From contig NC_073692.1 in the NCBI RefSeq assembly GCF_029784155.1, forward strand, positions 417,938,352 to 418,002,351: a DNA stretch of 64,000 bases, given 5' to 3'. The notes beneath the pieces were generated by a model. That model had not been told where the DNA came from. It ran no database searches and saw only the letters and a list, made by a program, of their open reading frames with translations. Source of the DNA: Uranotaenia lowii. Its lineage: Eukaryota > Arthropoda > Insecta > Diptera > Culicidae. A program made the position numbers and the translations under genes. Positions 31,119 through 43,924 of this stretch are shown in pieces (position 1 is the first letter of the stretch; each line of letters opens with the position of its first letter).

Positions 31119-33862
31119 TTTTTTTTTTCGTGGTCCACAGACGGCAAGCATGTTAGCACGTACCTCTACGAACCTTGAACAGTTGAACACTACGTGCTCT
31201 GGTGTCTCTTCTATGTATCCGCAGGTTAGACAGGATGGCGAAGCCACGTGTTCAAACCGATGGTGGTACTGAATTAAACATCCGTGACCAGTCAGGAACT
31301 GTGTCATGTAAAAGTCCACCTCACCATGTCTTCGATCCATCCAGGATCCGATATTATGGATCAAGCGATGGGTCCACCGGCCACGTTCCGAGCTGTCCCA
31401 CTGGGCTGCCAGTTGAACAGCGAGGTCTCTCTGGCATGTTTCCGCACGTCGGGCATGTGCCTGTGCTCGTAGCAGAAGGTATCTTCCTCTAGCAAGACCG
31501 AGATGGGCATGACCCCCGCCACAACATCAGCAGCTACCGAGAACACCGTTCGGTATGCGCTGATTACACACAGGTTCATCAGCCGCTGCACACTGCAGAG
31601 CTTTTGCAGATTACACTGCCTTCTCAAGGCTGCCTTCTAGGCTGCAACTCCGTAACGCAGAATGGACGAGGTCACACTCTCCAGGACCCTCCTTCTGCTG
31701 CAGCGGATCGCCGAGTTGTTCGACATGGCCCGTGAGAGGGCCGCTGTCGCCATTGCCGCTCTTTTGCAGGCGTGGTCGACGGGGGCCGTAAAGCTCAGCC
31801 GGTCGTCGATCATCACCCCCAGGTATTTTATCGCACGCTTGGACTCGATTGCGCACGGTCCAACTGCGATCGTCCCTGATTGTGCTGAAATCAGGTTGGT
31901 GATCAGCACCATCTCGGTCTTGTAGTGAGCCAGACGTAGGCTCTTGGAGCGCATCCAATTTTCCACCTTCTCGATAGCTACTGTGGCGAGTAGCTGGACC
32001 TCCTCCGTCGACGGGCCCGATGCCAGGAGAACTACATCGTCGGCGAATCCCACAAGTCTCACTCCTGTGGGGAGACGCAGTCTCAGCAGTTCGCCGTGGA
32101 CAATGTTCCACAATACCGGGCCAAGTATCGATCCTTATGGGACCCCTACCGAGACTATCACTGTTTCCAGTCCCTCGCTGGTTGGCGGTCACGGAAGTAA
32201 CACTCCATTTTCCTACAGATATATGCCGGAATCCTCATGTTGATGAGCGACGACGCAATCGCTGCCCAACTGACGCTGTTAAACATGTTCTTCACGTCGA
32301 GAGTGACCACTGCGCAGAACCGATCTCCTCTCCGTTTTTTTCAACCTGGCTTCATCTGCTCTTTCGATGACCAGTCGAATGGCATCCACCGTGCTAAATT
32401 CCGGAAACCGAACTGTTTGTCGGATAGGCCGTTCGCACCTTCGGTGTAGAGCTGGATCCTACTCTGTTACACCTTTTCCAGAACCTTGCCAGCAGTGTCT
32501 AGGAGACATATCGGGCGATACGCTGATGGTTCACCAGGTGGCTTGCTCGGTTTTGGCAGGAGCACCAATCGCTGCCGCTTCCACACATCTGGGAAGACCC
32601 TATCATCCACATACTGTTGCAGTGAAGATTGGAACATTTTGGGATGTTCCATGAGCGCAGCCTTCTCTGCCACATTAGGGATGCCATCCGGACCCGGAGC
32701 TTTGTTCAGCTGAAGGGACTTAGCGATGTCGCGTAGTTCCTCCAGCGAGATCTGCTCCTCTTCACTCGTATCCCAGCCGAATGGGACCCTCGGTCATGTC
32801 ACTTCCTCGTGCTGTGGGAACAGCTCGTTAACAATCTCACGCAGTTTAATCGGACACGATTCCTGTGGCGCACCTCTGCTCCGCGTATTGGCCATGACAA
32901 TCCTGTAAGCGTCGCCCCAGGGGTTGTCGTTGGCGTCCTCGCAGAGTTTCCTGAATCGTGCCTTTTTACTCGCCTTAATTGCCCTGCAGAGGGCAGACCT
33001 CGCAATTGCGTAGGGTACTCTCCGCTCCGCTCTCACTGACGGGAACCTCGCTCTCTGCATATGTCGCCTAGCCCGAAGGCAGCTAGTACGCAGGTCTGCA
33101 ATTTTCGCCGTCCACCAGTAGACGGGTTGTAGAGTGTCCTTCCGCTTCGCCCTCCTTGTCATCGCAGCGTCGCATGCGCGTGCGAATACCCTCGCTAGGT
33201 CTTCCGCAGACAGGTTTTCCAAGGTCCGCTCCCAGTTTAACACCTCGACAAAGACGTTCTGGTCGAATTGTGTTGTCATCCAGAGACGTGCTCCTGTTGT
33301 CGTACCTCTTCTACCTGCCCGCGAACTTGTGCCCACACGATAACGGATCGCGAAGTGATCGCTATCGGTGAACATGTCGCTTACCCTCCAGTCGCTCGTC
33401 CAGCCCGGACTGCCGAAGGTGACGTCGATGATGGACTCGCTCTCATTCCTGTGGTAGGTCCTCGTGTTGCCTACATTCCCCAGGTCAACGTCTAGCCTTG
33501 CCAGGGCTTCCAGTAGAAGTTGTCCCCTGTGGTTTGTAAGGCGACTACCCCATTCTACGGCCCACGCATTGAAGTGTCCGCCTATGACAACGGGGCTCCG
33601 ACCCGTGAGACCTTCGACGATTTTGTCCATCATGACGCCGAATCTCTCTAGAGACCACCGCGGGGGGGCATAGCAGCTACAGACGAAGATCCCGTTGACC
33701 TTGGCTATAACGAAGCCTTCCTCACCAGCGGAAACCACCTCTTGTATGGGGTATCTTCCTGTAACCCATATCGCGGCCAGTATGGCTTTATCGGTTACCC
33801 AATTGCTGCCTTCCGTGGTCCTGCGATACGGGTCTGCTACTTTGCGTATAAGGTGTCCAAAC
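31119..33862 (-). mobile_element. R1-clade non-LTR retrotransposon, truncated at both ends
   Basis: Minus-strand copy. Its 3' end abuts a run of T (31119-31128), which on the minus strand is an A-tract directly after codons for AVCGPR. The usual last part of the R1 protein and the 3' UTR are therefore missing although an A-tract is present. The 5' end lies within the endonuclease domain (about 33862), so the copy is 5'-truncated. It sits against a Tc1/mariner fragment. No target duplication could be paired. Confidence 0.75.
31129..33862 (-). pseudogene. R1-type endonuclease/reverse transcriptase remnant
   Basis: Pieces in order on the minus strand: 33862-32794, endonuclease and linker (GFVIAKVNGIFVCSCYAPP, FNAWAVEWGSR, IIDVTFGS, TDSDHFAI); about 32700-32467, start of reverse transcriptase (PSAYRPICLLDTAGKVLEK); 32113-31637, motif C and thumb (GFADDVVLLASG, then LGVMIDDRLSF); 31364-31140, C-terminal zinc region (HGEVDFYMTQFLTGHGC, CLTCG, EHVVFNC). 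Several frameshifts and stops separate them. The usual GDFNAW is GHFNAW here, so a catalytic Asp of the endonuclease has become His. This copy is inactive. The clade call rests on the family-typical motifs and C-terminal CCHC. Confidence 0.8.
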
Positions 33863-36800
33863 TATGATGAGTGGTACTCGACGAAAAGTTCAAAATTTCA
33901 TCAAAACAACATCGGATTTTTTTTTATTATTTTTTCTTTAAAGTGCAATAAAAACCCTATTTTTAAAGTACAAAACATTTTCATTTCGTTTTCTTAGCTC
34001 CAAGATAGACCCGTTTTAATGCGTCCAGATTTAACGTCAGAGATGAAAAAAAAACCACATAAATTCACTTCCGTGAGCTTTTCCCAGCTCAAGTAAAAAA
34101 AAAAACTCGTTGCACACTCGATTGATTAGAAGTTTTGATGTATCAGTCATTCTTTTCAACGTCATAAGGCGTAGTTTATCTGACTGTTACATTATCGCGA
34201 AGAAATAAAGTCCTTCAAATCTCGGCCCGAAAACTTCCAATTCAAAACGCGTAATTTTTACCTACATTATTGATTTTTTTTTGCGTTCAAAGCCAACCTA
34301 ATTAATATCTGTCAATACATCCAAATCATTAGTTTTACCGGCAAATAACTGGAGAAAACAATGCACACTCAACTTCCACTTTTTTCAAATCCCTGTTAGG
34401 GTCAGATGTAGGCTAAGAAACTAATGAATTATGGAATGATAGAACCAAGGCTGCGAAATCTCATGAGATTGAGATTTTTTTGAGTGAGATTTTCCCTTTT
34501 TGAATCTCAGTGTGATGTTAGGTAATCTCATCGTGAGTATCACAAGCGGTTTTTGTCTTGAATGTCAAAGCCTTCTCAGCCTGAGAATCACGAGCAGAAA
34601 AACTACTTTTTGGAGGGCAGAGTTGCCATGGAATAATATTTGTGCAAGCAATGAAACAATAAAACAATGAAACAAGTTTTATAGTTCAGAAAAAAACTGA
34701 GCATACCACAACTTTTTAAAAACTGTCGAGTTATACTTGATGAATGTTAAAGGCCAGTTATACATTTTTTAAACATTTTTATAGAGAACAAACTGTTAAA
34801 AGCTCAGTATAATCAGGTTGATGATAAGAATTCGTTTTTTTTTTATTTCTGTCTAAAGCAAAGTTGCGAAATCGTTCAGTTAAGATTTTATCGAGTGAGG
34901 TTCTTCCTTTTTGAATCTCAGTGTGAAATGTTAACGTTGATTGTGAATGAAAGTTTTGATTTCAAAACATCTTTCTGAAGAATGTATTATCATGACTTGT
35001 AAGAATCTGATTATAATATTTAGGACTTAGTTTAATGAAAGTTTTACAGGATGAGCAAAAAGTTTTTATGACCAAATATGTTAATGAGTCTCGCTCGTTT
35101 TCAGAGGATTAAAGACATGCAAGTTATGAAATTCTATTTCCTACAGTAATGTACTTTTAAATCTCTTAAAAACATTGATGCAAAGTTTTGCAATCATGGA
35201 AAAGAACCGAAAACATTGAAATGTCCAAGCTCAAAATTCTTCAAAAACCCCCAATGGCTTAATGTGCTTGCCAGAAAAAAAAAAATTTCAAATCTTCTGC
35301 ACATTACAAGAAACCATAAAAAAATTAGCAAAATCTGAATAGCTAAATATTTGATTATTATAAATATTAACACAAAAAGTACCGCAAAGACAACTAAGCT
35401 GGGAAACACTAAAATTCAGAATTAAAATTATAAGGATCCACCGGGCCTAATTTTATAAATTTAGTATCTTTGAGTTACCGAAAGTTTGCAGAAAAAAGTT
35501 TTGTGATTTTATTTATAGCATTCGAGCTATGCTTTGCTAGTTGTTAGTTTACTAGTACCGGCAACTTTAAAAACGAAGTTGAAATTTATAGGTAGAGTTT
35601 TAATATAAAGGAAGAAAATAGTTTCTTAATCTTCCAAACAAATTAAATTTTAAAATATAAAAATTAAAAAAAAGATTGTTACCAACGAAAAACCATTCCA
35701 ATTAAAACGCATGGCATCCCAGCTTATGCAACCGGCTGGAATCGACCACATATGAAAAGCATTTATGAACCAAATAAAAAGTAATAAAGAAATATCAACA
35801 TTTTTCCTTTCAAATGAAAGCGGCGGTTTGTAGCTTCTATCCTAACGGTTAATCTTTTTTATTTCAATTTGAAAAAGACATTTTAATGATTTTTATGCAT
35901 TTTAAAGATTTTCTTTTTCAAGAGAAGGAAAGCCGGTTTTATTTGCACCGGCTCACAGATCTTTTTCAAATATTATCTCGACTCGCGTGATGTTTGAAAT
36001 TCCCTGTGGGAAATTTCTGAAGTAGAAAACATGATCGTGCACCAAAAAGTAGGATCTGATTCATACCAGCCTATCTAATGTCCGATAAATCCACTTATTC
36101 TATTAAGAGCGTTTCACGATGATTTATAGAATTCTAAATAGAAAAGAGAATTTGTCAGAAATAATAATGTGCCATTGAATATTAAGATTGATCAATATTT
36201 TTGTACTACCATTTGGGGTAATTGTAAAATCGCTTCTTTTGTTAAGCGGCTTTACTTCTATTTTTTTTTTATCTTATGAGCTTTTAGACACATGCATCAG
36301 AAATGAATTGTTCTTTAATTGACATAGCTGGATTTTTTAACGATTTTTGAGTACGTTTAAAAACGCCCTTAAAAAAAAACTCGTGAAACCCTTGGAAAAA
36401 ACACTGTTCAATTTTAGTAAAATGGCTAGTTTAGACTGTTAATTGATCATTCACAGCCCAGTTAATGTTTTTGAACTGGTCTTTGTGAAATCGGGAATGT
36501 TAAGATTGGTTTCGAAAATTGGTTTTCTCGACGGTTGTTCCGGATCTTTTACAGTCTCTAAGTGACTCATACTGTCAAAAATTCTGCAGAAAATTGCACC
36601 ACCAATGAGTAGTTTGGAACAGAGAAGGGATGTCAATGACCAAGGACGTTTAAAAAAAGATCGTTTGAAAAGAGAATTAAATAAAAGTTGAAACAAAGGA
36701 CAGCTTATCACTGACATCACGGCTTCTATAATTAAATTTCTCATTTAGTTGATATAAAAAAGTAGGTTTTAATTCTGAATGCATAGATGCATATTTGTTA

Positions 36801-37890
36801 GAATACATGATCTTTATTAATATTTCCAAATTTAGACATCCTTCACTCGTACACATCATGCTCTGAAAAAGGGACCGCATAAAATTTGATGACTGTGATC
36901 ATATTCCAGTTCAACATATTTTTTTTTGTATGTCAACAGCCGAGAAAATACAAAAAAAAACCTAAAAAAATCTGAGTTTTGATCTTTTTTTTTTGTCAAA
37001 ATTTCAGCCCTTGAGAGTTAAAACAAATATCGATTGTCGATTTTTCTATTTATGTATTCTATGCTTAGCTAACTAAGCATATTTTACTGATTTCAAATAG
37101 CCAGAAAATCGATTCGAAATGTTGCTTTTTATCCCATATTATGTTGTTGCTTTTAATTTTGAAAACCAATAAAGCGTCAACGACTGAATTTTATATTTTT
37201 TTTATTTAAGTCGTCTTGACTATGAAATTATGTTATAAATTGTTTAGTACCAAAACGCCGTATTTGCAAATTATAAAATTAAAGTGTTGTTCTCAACATT
37301 TATAAGGTAGTGTGTTGTGTACATAGACACATTTTATAACATAGGTACCACGAGCTTTAACACTTTCGTTATTAAAAAGTTTCAATAAACTCCAATCATT
37401 AAAGCGCTCTTATTTTTTTTTTATATCGAAGCGTTTGGAGTCGTTCAACTTGGCGTGTCGCTAGTGTGAAAAGCTAATCACATTATACGATACATTCAAA
37501 TATTCCATAGATTCGTTACAAATTTAACTGTCGTCAAAAATAGTAGGGGAAAAAGTGGGGAATATAGCTGAAGATTTCTCTAATGGGATTCTGGATTTGT
37601 GATTTTTTTCTAGATGTGATGCTCAGCGAATTTCGTTTGGCATCGAAAGCTTTGAGCATCACAACGAAATTCATTGTGCTGCTTTATTGATACTCATCAC
37701 GGTGAGTATCAATTTCAAATGATAATCTGAAATCTTGCAACTCTGGATAGAACCATCCTTGGTTTGGGCAAAACGGTCCCATCACAAATATCCCGTTAAG
37801 AAATTGCTGGATTTTCCCCAATGGATGGTCAGTTGAGCCAAAAATAGATAGCAAACCGAGCCCCCTTCGTCCCCAAAAGAATTCTTTCTC
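33863..37890. other. AT-rich intergenic DNA with decayed repeats
   Basis: No gene is supportable. 34448-34635 and 34857-34945 share a GCTGCGAAATC-T(T/C)A(G/T)...GAGTGAG(A/G)TT...CCTTTTTGAATCTCAGTGTGA block and appear to be two copies of an old repeat; 37560-37745 has a loosely similar end on the other strand. 37630-37690 holds the inverted pair GATGCTCAGCGAATTTCGTT / AACGAAATTC with GAGCATCACA. The rest is AT-rich. Confidence 0.45.
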
Positions 37891-37896
37891 ACTCAC

Positions 37897-37963
37897 CATA
37901 ATTCATGATGAAGATCAGCAGCAGTATCACGAAGCACGTCATTGATCTCATATTGTTCCTCAT
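37897..37963 (-). CDS. Candidate first coding exon with signal peptide
   Basis: On the minus strand, an ATG at 37963 opens a 67-nt stretch encoding a basic start (MRNNMRSMT) followed by a strongly hydrophobic core (CFVILLLIFIM), then NY. It ends exactly at a consensus splice donor, ATTATG|GTGAGT (donor 37896-37891). That leaves a phase-1 intron, common after signal-peptide exons. This would be the N-terminus of a secreted or membrane protein, with the rest lying at lower coordinates or outside the window. The frame is open upstream to about 38251 without a better ATG, so that part would be 5' UTR. No downstream exon is recognised, so the call could be chance. Confidence 0.4.
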
Positions 37964-39121
37964 TTTCAGTCTTTTTCTCGCCGTCGTCGTCTTCCCCGTC
38001 TTTTTTTGCTCCTGATCCGTCTTTCTAGTTTTGGTTGGCACTGCTCCACAGCTGATGACCGGAACTGCTTTTGTTTCCTTCCCTAACAGCAGCAGCGTGA
38101 TGATTTCCTTGGCGATATCCTGGGGGAAAAAGTGGGAGAGAAAAAATTTGATGGAAAACGTTATTAATGAAATGGAATGTTTCTTTGCTCTTTTCTTTGC
38201 ATGGTTTGGAGGAAGCATGAGTCGTAAATCTTTTTTTACGTATCTGAACATTCAAAATTTTTTTTAAAGACCTTGTCAAAAGTTTGATATCTATGAAAAA
38301 ATTATCAATGTGAAATTATTATTTTAAAAATTAAAGAATGTTGTTCGATGTTTTTGAAACGCTATACGATAAAAGTTAACAAAAAGAATCCCAACGTTAT
38401 CATCAATCCAATTTTTTTTGCCTCTTATCCAACCTTGAAGACATAAAAAATGATTCCTTCGACGTTTTCCACCTGAACTAAGAAGGGCGCTTTTCCAGCT
38501 GTGACGGGTGGTAGTTCGAATGTCTGGGTCCGACAAAAGAAGCGAAGAAAAAACACCGGAAAACGCCCAATATGAACAATCGTTTCCGAGAGAAGGCGTG
38601 CCCTGGAGAATGTAATTAATTAATGTTGAGTGCTGTTCTTTGCCGGTGATACCTTGGACCGATAAACGAAACTTAATGGATGAAGGAAACGAATTCCAGT
38701 TGCTCACTTATAAACCAGAGGATAGAATTGATTCCTTGAAAAACCTAAAGGTGAAAGTTTTCTTAGATTCAACAAAAATTTTTTGGAATGGATTTAAAAA
38801 AAACATTCTCAAAATCATCAATGCTTGACATTCTTTCACAATTTTGAATTCCAAAACATAATTTTGAAATTTTAATAGGGGAGAGTGGGGATACTTGATC
38901 CCCTTTTCTTATTTTCACCATATTTTTTTGGAAAATATTAAGCAACTCGCACTCTTTTACATATTCTGACAGCGTGTAACTTCAAGTTTCTATGCTCCTA
39001 AAATAAGAACGAAACAGATGAGCAGATGCAACTAGAAGCATTTTCGTGGGAGTAAACAAATTGCGATATTTTTGAAGTTTGAAGTTCTTATCTTCATTCT
39101 CAGAATCCAAATAGTTAATGA
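37964..39121. other. Spacer, possible 5' UTR then AT-rich DNA
   Basis: 37964-38110 is less AT-rich and could be the leader of the candidate exon on the minus strand. 38390-38640 is moderately complex, with a 127-codon minus frame (38324-38707) of no known domain. At 38877 TAGGGGAGAGTGGGG-ATACTTGATCCCC looks like the end of an interspersed repeat but no partner end was found. Confidence 0.35.
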
Positions 39122-40750
39122 AAAAAAAATGACAAAAATGACAAAAATGACAAAAATGACAAAAATGACGACAATGACAAAAATGACAAAAATGACAAAA
39201 ATGACAAAAATGACAAAAATGACAAAAATGACAAAAATGACAAAAATGACAAAAATGACAAAAATGACAAAAATGACAAAAATGACAAAAATGACAAAAA
39301 TGACAAAAATGACAAAAATGACAAAAATGACAAAAATGACAAAAATGACAAAAATGACAAAAATGACAAAAATGACAAAAATGACAAAAATGACAAAAAT
39401 GACAAAAATGACAAAAATGACAAAAATGACAAAAATGACAAAAATGACAAAAATGACAAAAATGACAAAAATGACAAAAATGACAAAAATGACAAAAATG
39501 ACAAAAATGACAAAAATGACAAAAATGACAAAAATGACAAAAATGACAAAAATGACAAAAACGACAAAAATGACAAAAATGACAAAAATGACAAAAATGA
39601 CAAAAATGACAAAAATGACAAAAATGACAAAAATGACAAAAATGACAAAAATGACAAAAATGACAAAAATGACAAAATGACAAAATGACAAAAATGACAA
39701 ACATGACAAAAATGACAAAAATGACAAAAATGACAAAAATGACAAAAATGACAAAAATGACAAAAATGACAAAAATGACAAAAATGACAAAAATGACAAA
39801 AATGACAAAAATGGCAAAAATGACAATAATGACAAAAATGACAAAAATGACAAAAATGACAAAAATGACAAAAATGACAAAAATGACAAAAATGACAAAA
39901 ATGACAAAAATGACAAAAATGACAAAAATGACAAAAATGACAAAAATGACAAAAATGACAAAAATGACAAAAATGACAAAAATGACAAAAATGACAAAAA
40001 TGACAAAAATGACAAAAATGACAAAAATGACAAAAATGACAAAAATGACAAAAATGACAAAAATGACAAAAATGACAAAAATGACAAAAATGACAAAAAT
40101 GACAAAAATGACAAAAATGACAAAAATGACAAAAATGACAAAAATGACAAAAATGACAAAAATGACAAAAATGACAAAAATGACAAAAATGACAAAAATG
40201 ACAAAAATGACAAAAATGACAAAAATGACAAAAATGACAAAAATGACAAAAATGACAAAAATGACAAAAATGACAAAAATGACAAAAATGACAAAAATGA
40301 CAAAAATGACAAAAATGACAAAAATGACAAAAATGACAAAAATGACAAAAATGACAAAAATGACAAAAATGACAAAAATGACAAAAATGACAAAAATGAC
40401 AAAAATGACAAAAATGACAAAAATGACAAAAATGACAAAAATGACAAAAATGACAAAAATGACAAAAATGACAAAAATGACAAAAATGACAAAAATGACA
40501 AAAATGACAAAAATGACAAAAATGACAAAAATGACAAAAATGACAAAAATGACAAAAATGACAAAAATGACAAAAATGACAAAAATGACAAAAATGACAA
40601 AATGACAAAAATGACAAAAATGACAAAAATAACAAAAATGACAAAAATGACAAAAATGACAAAAATGACAAAAATGACAAAAATGACAAAAATGACAAAA
40701 ATGACCAAAATGACAAAAATGACAAAAATGACAAAAATGACAAGAATAAC
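39122..40750. repeat. Satellite array, 9-bp unit TGACAAAAA
   Basis: About 180 tandem copies of TGACAAAAA over 1.63 kb, with very few variants: GACGACAATGAC near 39168, 8-bp units near 39673 and 40600, ACATGAC near 39700, ATGGCAAAAATGACAATAATG near 39812, AATAAC near 40629, GACCAAAATG near 40704. The unit is a multiple of three, so one plus frame (Met-Thr-Lys repeats) and all three minus frames (Cys-His-Phe, Val-Ile-Phe, Leu-Ser-Phe) stay open for hundreds of codons. These frames are artefacts. The right flank decays through ATGAAAAAATGGCAAC-like pieces. Confidence 0.97.
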
Positions 40751-43000
40751 AAAATATCAAGTTAAACTAAAATGAAAAAATGGCAACATTGGCCAAAAAT
40801 AACAAACTATTCAAAAAAATCATATAAATAGGCTTAATCACACTTTTTTTATGGTAGTTTTTTTTTTCAAAAATAAAGCAAAATTTTCACACAAATAATA
40901 CAGGAATTTTCTTTTAAAATAAGAAAAAATATTTCAGGAAAATGACAAATTTCCAAAATACCATATTTATTTACACCAGAATGGCGCAAAAATAACGCAA
41001 AAAACACACCAAAATTACGCAATATTTACATAAATCGATGGAATAAAATTTGAACAATTTTCACAAGTAATTTAAAAAACAAACAAAAAATAATAAGAAA
41101 TCTTTATAAAATTTGAATAATAAAATAACAGATATGAAACATCTTAAAGCCATCAAACAATAAAAGCAAAATAACCTTAAAGTTATCTTCAATAATCTTA
41201 GTTCAATTTTGTTGTGCTTCTGAAACAAAAAAATTGTGATTTTTTGATTATTCGATAAGGTTTCTTTTATAATATTGCTTTTAATTCTTGGTAAAAGTTG
41301 AACGAATTGAAACAATTTTACTTAAGTTTATCTTTAAAATCAGTTTTGAAACAGTCCTTTTATTATTTGTAGAATTTTTGTATTTCAGATTTGATATTAA
41401 ATCTTCTTATGCTTTAAGATAAACTAAGATTCTATCTGATTTCAAACATTTTTGAAATTTTTAAAATTGTTTTTTAATTTTGTGGAAATAGTTTTTCTGA
41501 GACGAACTATTTTTCTTTTTTTAAGGATTCTGCCTTGAATATCAAAAACTATAACAGACAGAAACAAAACAGTTTTATTTGGATTCAGTGCTTCCATATT
41601 AGCCTTAATAAACTCTTAGATTCTTAGTTCCTTAAATAAGGTGAATTTTGTTGCCTTGTATTATTGAAAAAAAGTTTCAAATCTAAAGTGAAGCAAAATT
41701 CGACTCGATCTTATAAAAAAACAATTTGCGTTATCAAAATTGATCAAGCCCAAATCGATACAAAACGGCGAAAAACAAACCTCTAAAAACAAAATTTATC
41801 CGGCAAATAAACACCGATGTTTGTGTATGTCGATATCTGACACACCAATCGATGTCGGCGAACATAAAAGTTTACGGAAAAGTAACATCATTTTTCTTCG
41901 AAGCAAATCCTATAAACTTCCATAAATGCCACCAACATCAAGTGGCTTATCCGGGAAAATACTCCAACACAAACTCTGAAAGCGTGAGAGAGTTCGGGAA
42001 GACATTCATACATATATATCTTTTTCCGTTCTCATACCTCTGTACGTTCTTGATTACCGGGCTTGAACTTCTAAAAGGTCGTTACATCTGACTGGGTGGC
42101 TGACTGACTACAGGTTTATCCACCGTCTAGGTTTGGGATATCGAGCTTGGAGTTTTTGTTCCGCCCTTTTCTTCCATCTTTTTTTAACAGGATTTTCTTT
42201 TTCCACTTTCTCAACAAGTGATGTATGTACGTATACGTTCATTCGTTCAGGTCTTATGCCTTTGGTTCCCTCGAAAGAAACTCCAGGGTGGCAATACGTT
42301 TCTTAGCTGAGACAAGTTCTCCTTAGCCAGTTTTGTCATCTTACCAGCATGCATCCGAGAGCCAAATACAAGGAATGGGAAATCGAGGGGGGTCACAGCT
42401 CTCAGCATGCACACTGTTTGAAATATTAATAATAACACAGCAATTATATACTTCGGAAAGTTTTCATATTAACAACTATAACAACTTTCCCATATTTATG
42501 TCCCAATTTCTCCCAAGTAAACTGAACTCTGAAGCTAGTTGTTGCACCTTCCAGAAAGCCAGATACACAGCCCCAGCCGGATTTCAAATTTCAAGGAAGA
42601 ACACATAGGAAGGTACCAACTGACTGGAACTTGGAAGACTGGGAGTCCTGCAGAGAGTGTTGTCGGTACTCGAGAACTTAACAGATGGAAATTTCCATAC
42701 CCCCGAGGAGCAGCACAGCTGTTGATGTTCTGCCGAGCGTGAAAGCTCCTACTCTGGTTCGAGCCTACACCCGGGACTTCTGTCAGGCCACGGGTGGGGG
42801 TAGAATTCTTGTGTTTGGATTACATTCAAGGTTCAATGTTCACCAGTTCTCAATCGTGCCTAGAAGATACACTCGGCTTGGACTCGTTTGATTTTGATAA
42901 ATTGTGACCCGCATGATTTTTGACAACTGTCCAAAATTCATAATCACTGTAAGAAAAGGAGTGATTTATAACTTTTTGCTTCTATTTAAATTGTTGTTAA
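40751..43000. other. AT-rich, then mixed-complexity intergenic DNA
   Basis: 40751-41730 is very AT-rich. 41730-42900 is more balanced, with frames of 61-91 codons on both strands (for example 42247-42438 minus and 42333-42608 plus) and no recognisable domain. It may be host non-coding sequence. It ends at TTAA (42997-43000), the border of the long inverted-repeat element. Confidence 0.4.
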
Positions 43001-43924
43001 CCTTCCAAAGCCGTTCGCAAAATTTCCGTACAAATCTATTTTAGATAAATTTGACCTGTAGTTTACGTACGTTCTCCTGGCCGCAAATATTGACCGATTT
43101 CGATAAATTTTAATTCATTGTATAGATAATTTATTCTAATTTCCCAATATCTTAAAATTTAGTCAAAATATTCTATTAGATCACCACTAGCTGATTCCGA
43201 ATGAAAAAAGTCCCGAAAAAGAGCTCTTTTTAGAATGCTTATAACTTGTGACAGGTTCCAAATATTGCGCTGATTTTATAATATTTGGAATTGTCAAGAA
43301 TAAATCTATCCATGGATGTATAATTTTTTGATGGTCCAAAGGAAGTTTTGACCGCTATCCCGGAACTTCCGGTAGAAAAAATTCTTACTTAAAAAAGTCA
43401 CCCAATTTTGGCTTTGCATTGCTGTATCTCGCTTACCAATGGAGCGATTCTCTGAATTCAAATTTTAGTTTTTTTTTCTTTAACTTTATTATTATTTTCA
43501 TAGAACATAGTTGGTTCCTCAAAAATCTCAGTTGTTCAGTATATTGTAATGAAAATCACATCTTTTTTGTCATTTTTCAAACTCCCCCTCATGTCGGTGG
43601 GTTTACGGGATTTTGTTAGCGTGATTTCTCTAAAATTTGAACTCAAGTTGGTCACTTTTTATATACCTAAATATTCGTTAGAGTCTCCTCTTTCGATGGA
43701 CATACTTTTTGTGTGGTGTTTTGAAAGTTTGTAGCAACGTTTTTCGAATTTACTGAAAGCTGTCAGATTTCAACCAGTTTTGCCCACATTTTCAGCAGGT
43801 TGGTGTACAAATCTCGCACCCCTCAAGTAGCCGCGGGAGAAACAAATCCTTTAGCTCTCTTTTTGTCGCTCACCAAATCTACCACCCAACCCAGTAGCAG
43901 GAGGAACTGCCGTCTCGTTGCGTG
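43001..43924 (+). repeat. Left arm of the long inverted repeat
   Basis: Matches the reverse complement of the right arm. Paired landmarks: AAAGAGCTCTTTTT (about 43219 / 55740), CCATGGATGTATAA (about 43310 / 55650), GTTTACGGGATTTTG (about 43600 / 55360), CTTTCGATGGACATAC (about 43688 / 55266), AAGTAGCCGCGGGAG (about 43826 / 55133), CCCAGTAGCAGGAGGAACTGC (about 43888 / 53890). The outermost 20 bp match too, but 43021-43075 differs: the left arm lacks about 200 bp present at 55905-56100. Confidence 0.85.

Noticed and set aside
33695..33997. Continuation of the mariner transposase to the right of the R1 element (frame with EWYSTKSSKF)
   Set aside because: Faint resemblance only; no second conserved block and no matching target duplication to support it.
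38982..40760. Very long open frames (Met-Thr-Lys, Cys-His-Phe, Val-Ile-Phe and Leu-Ser-Phe repeats)
   Set aside because: They are translations of the 9-bp satellite in different frames, open only because the unit is divisible by three and lacks stops.
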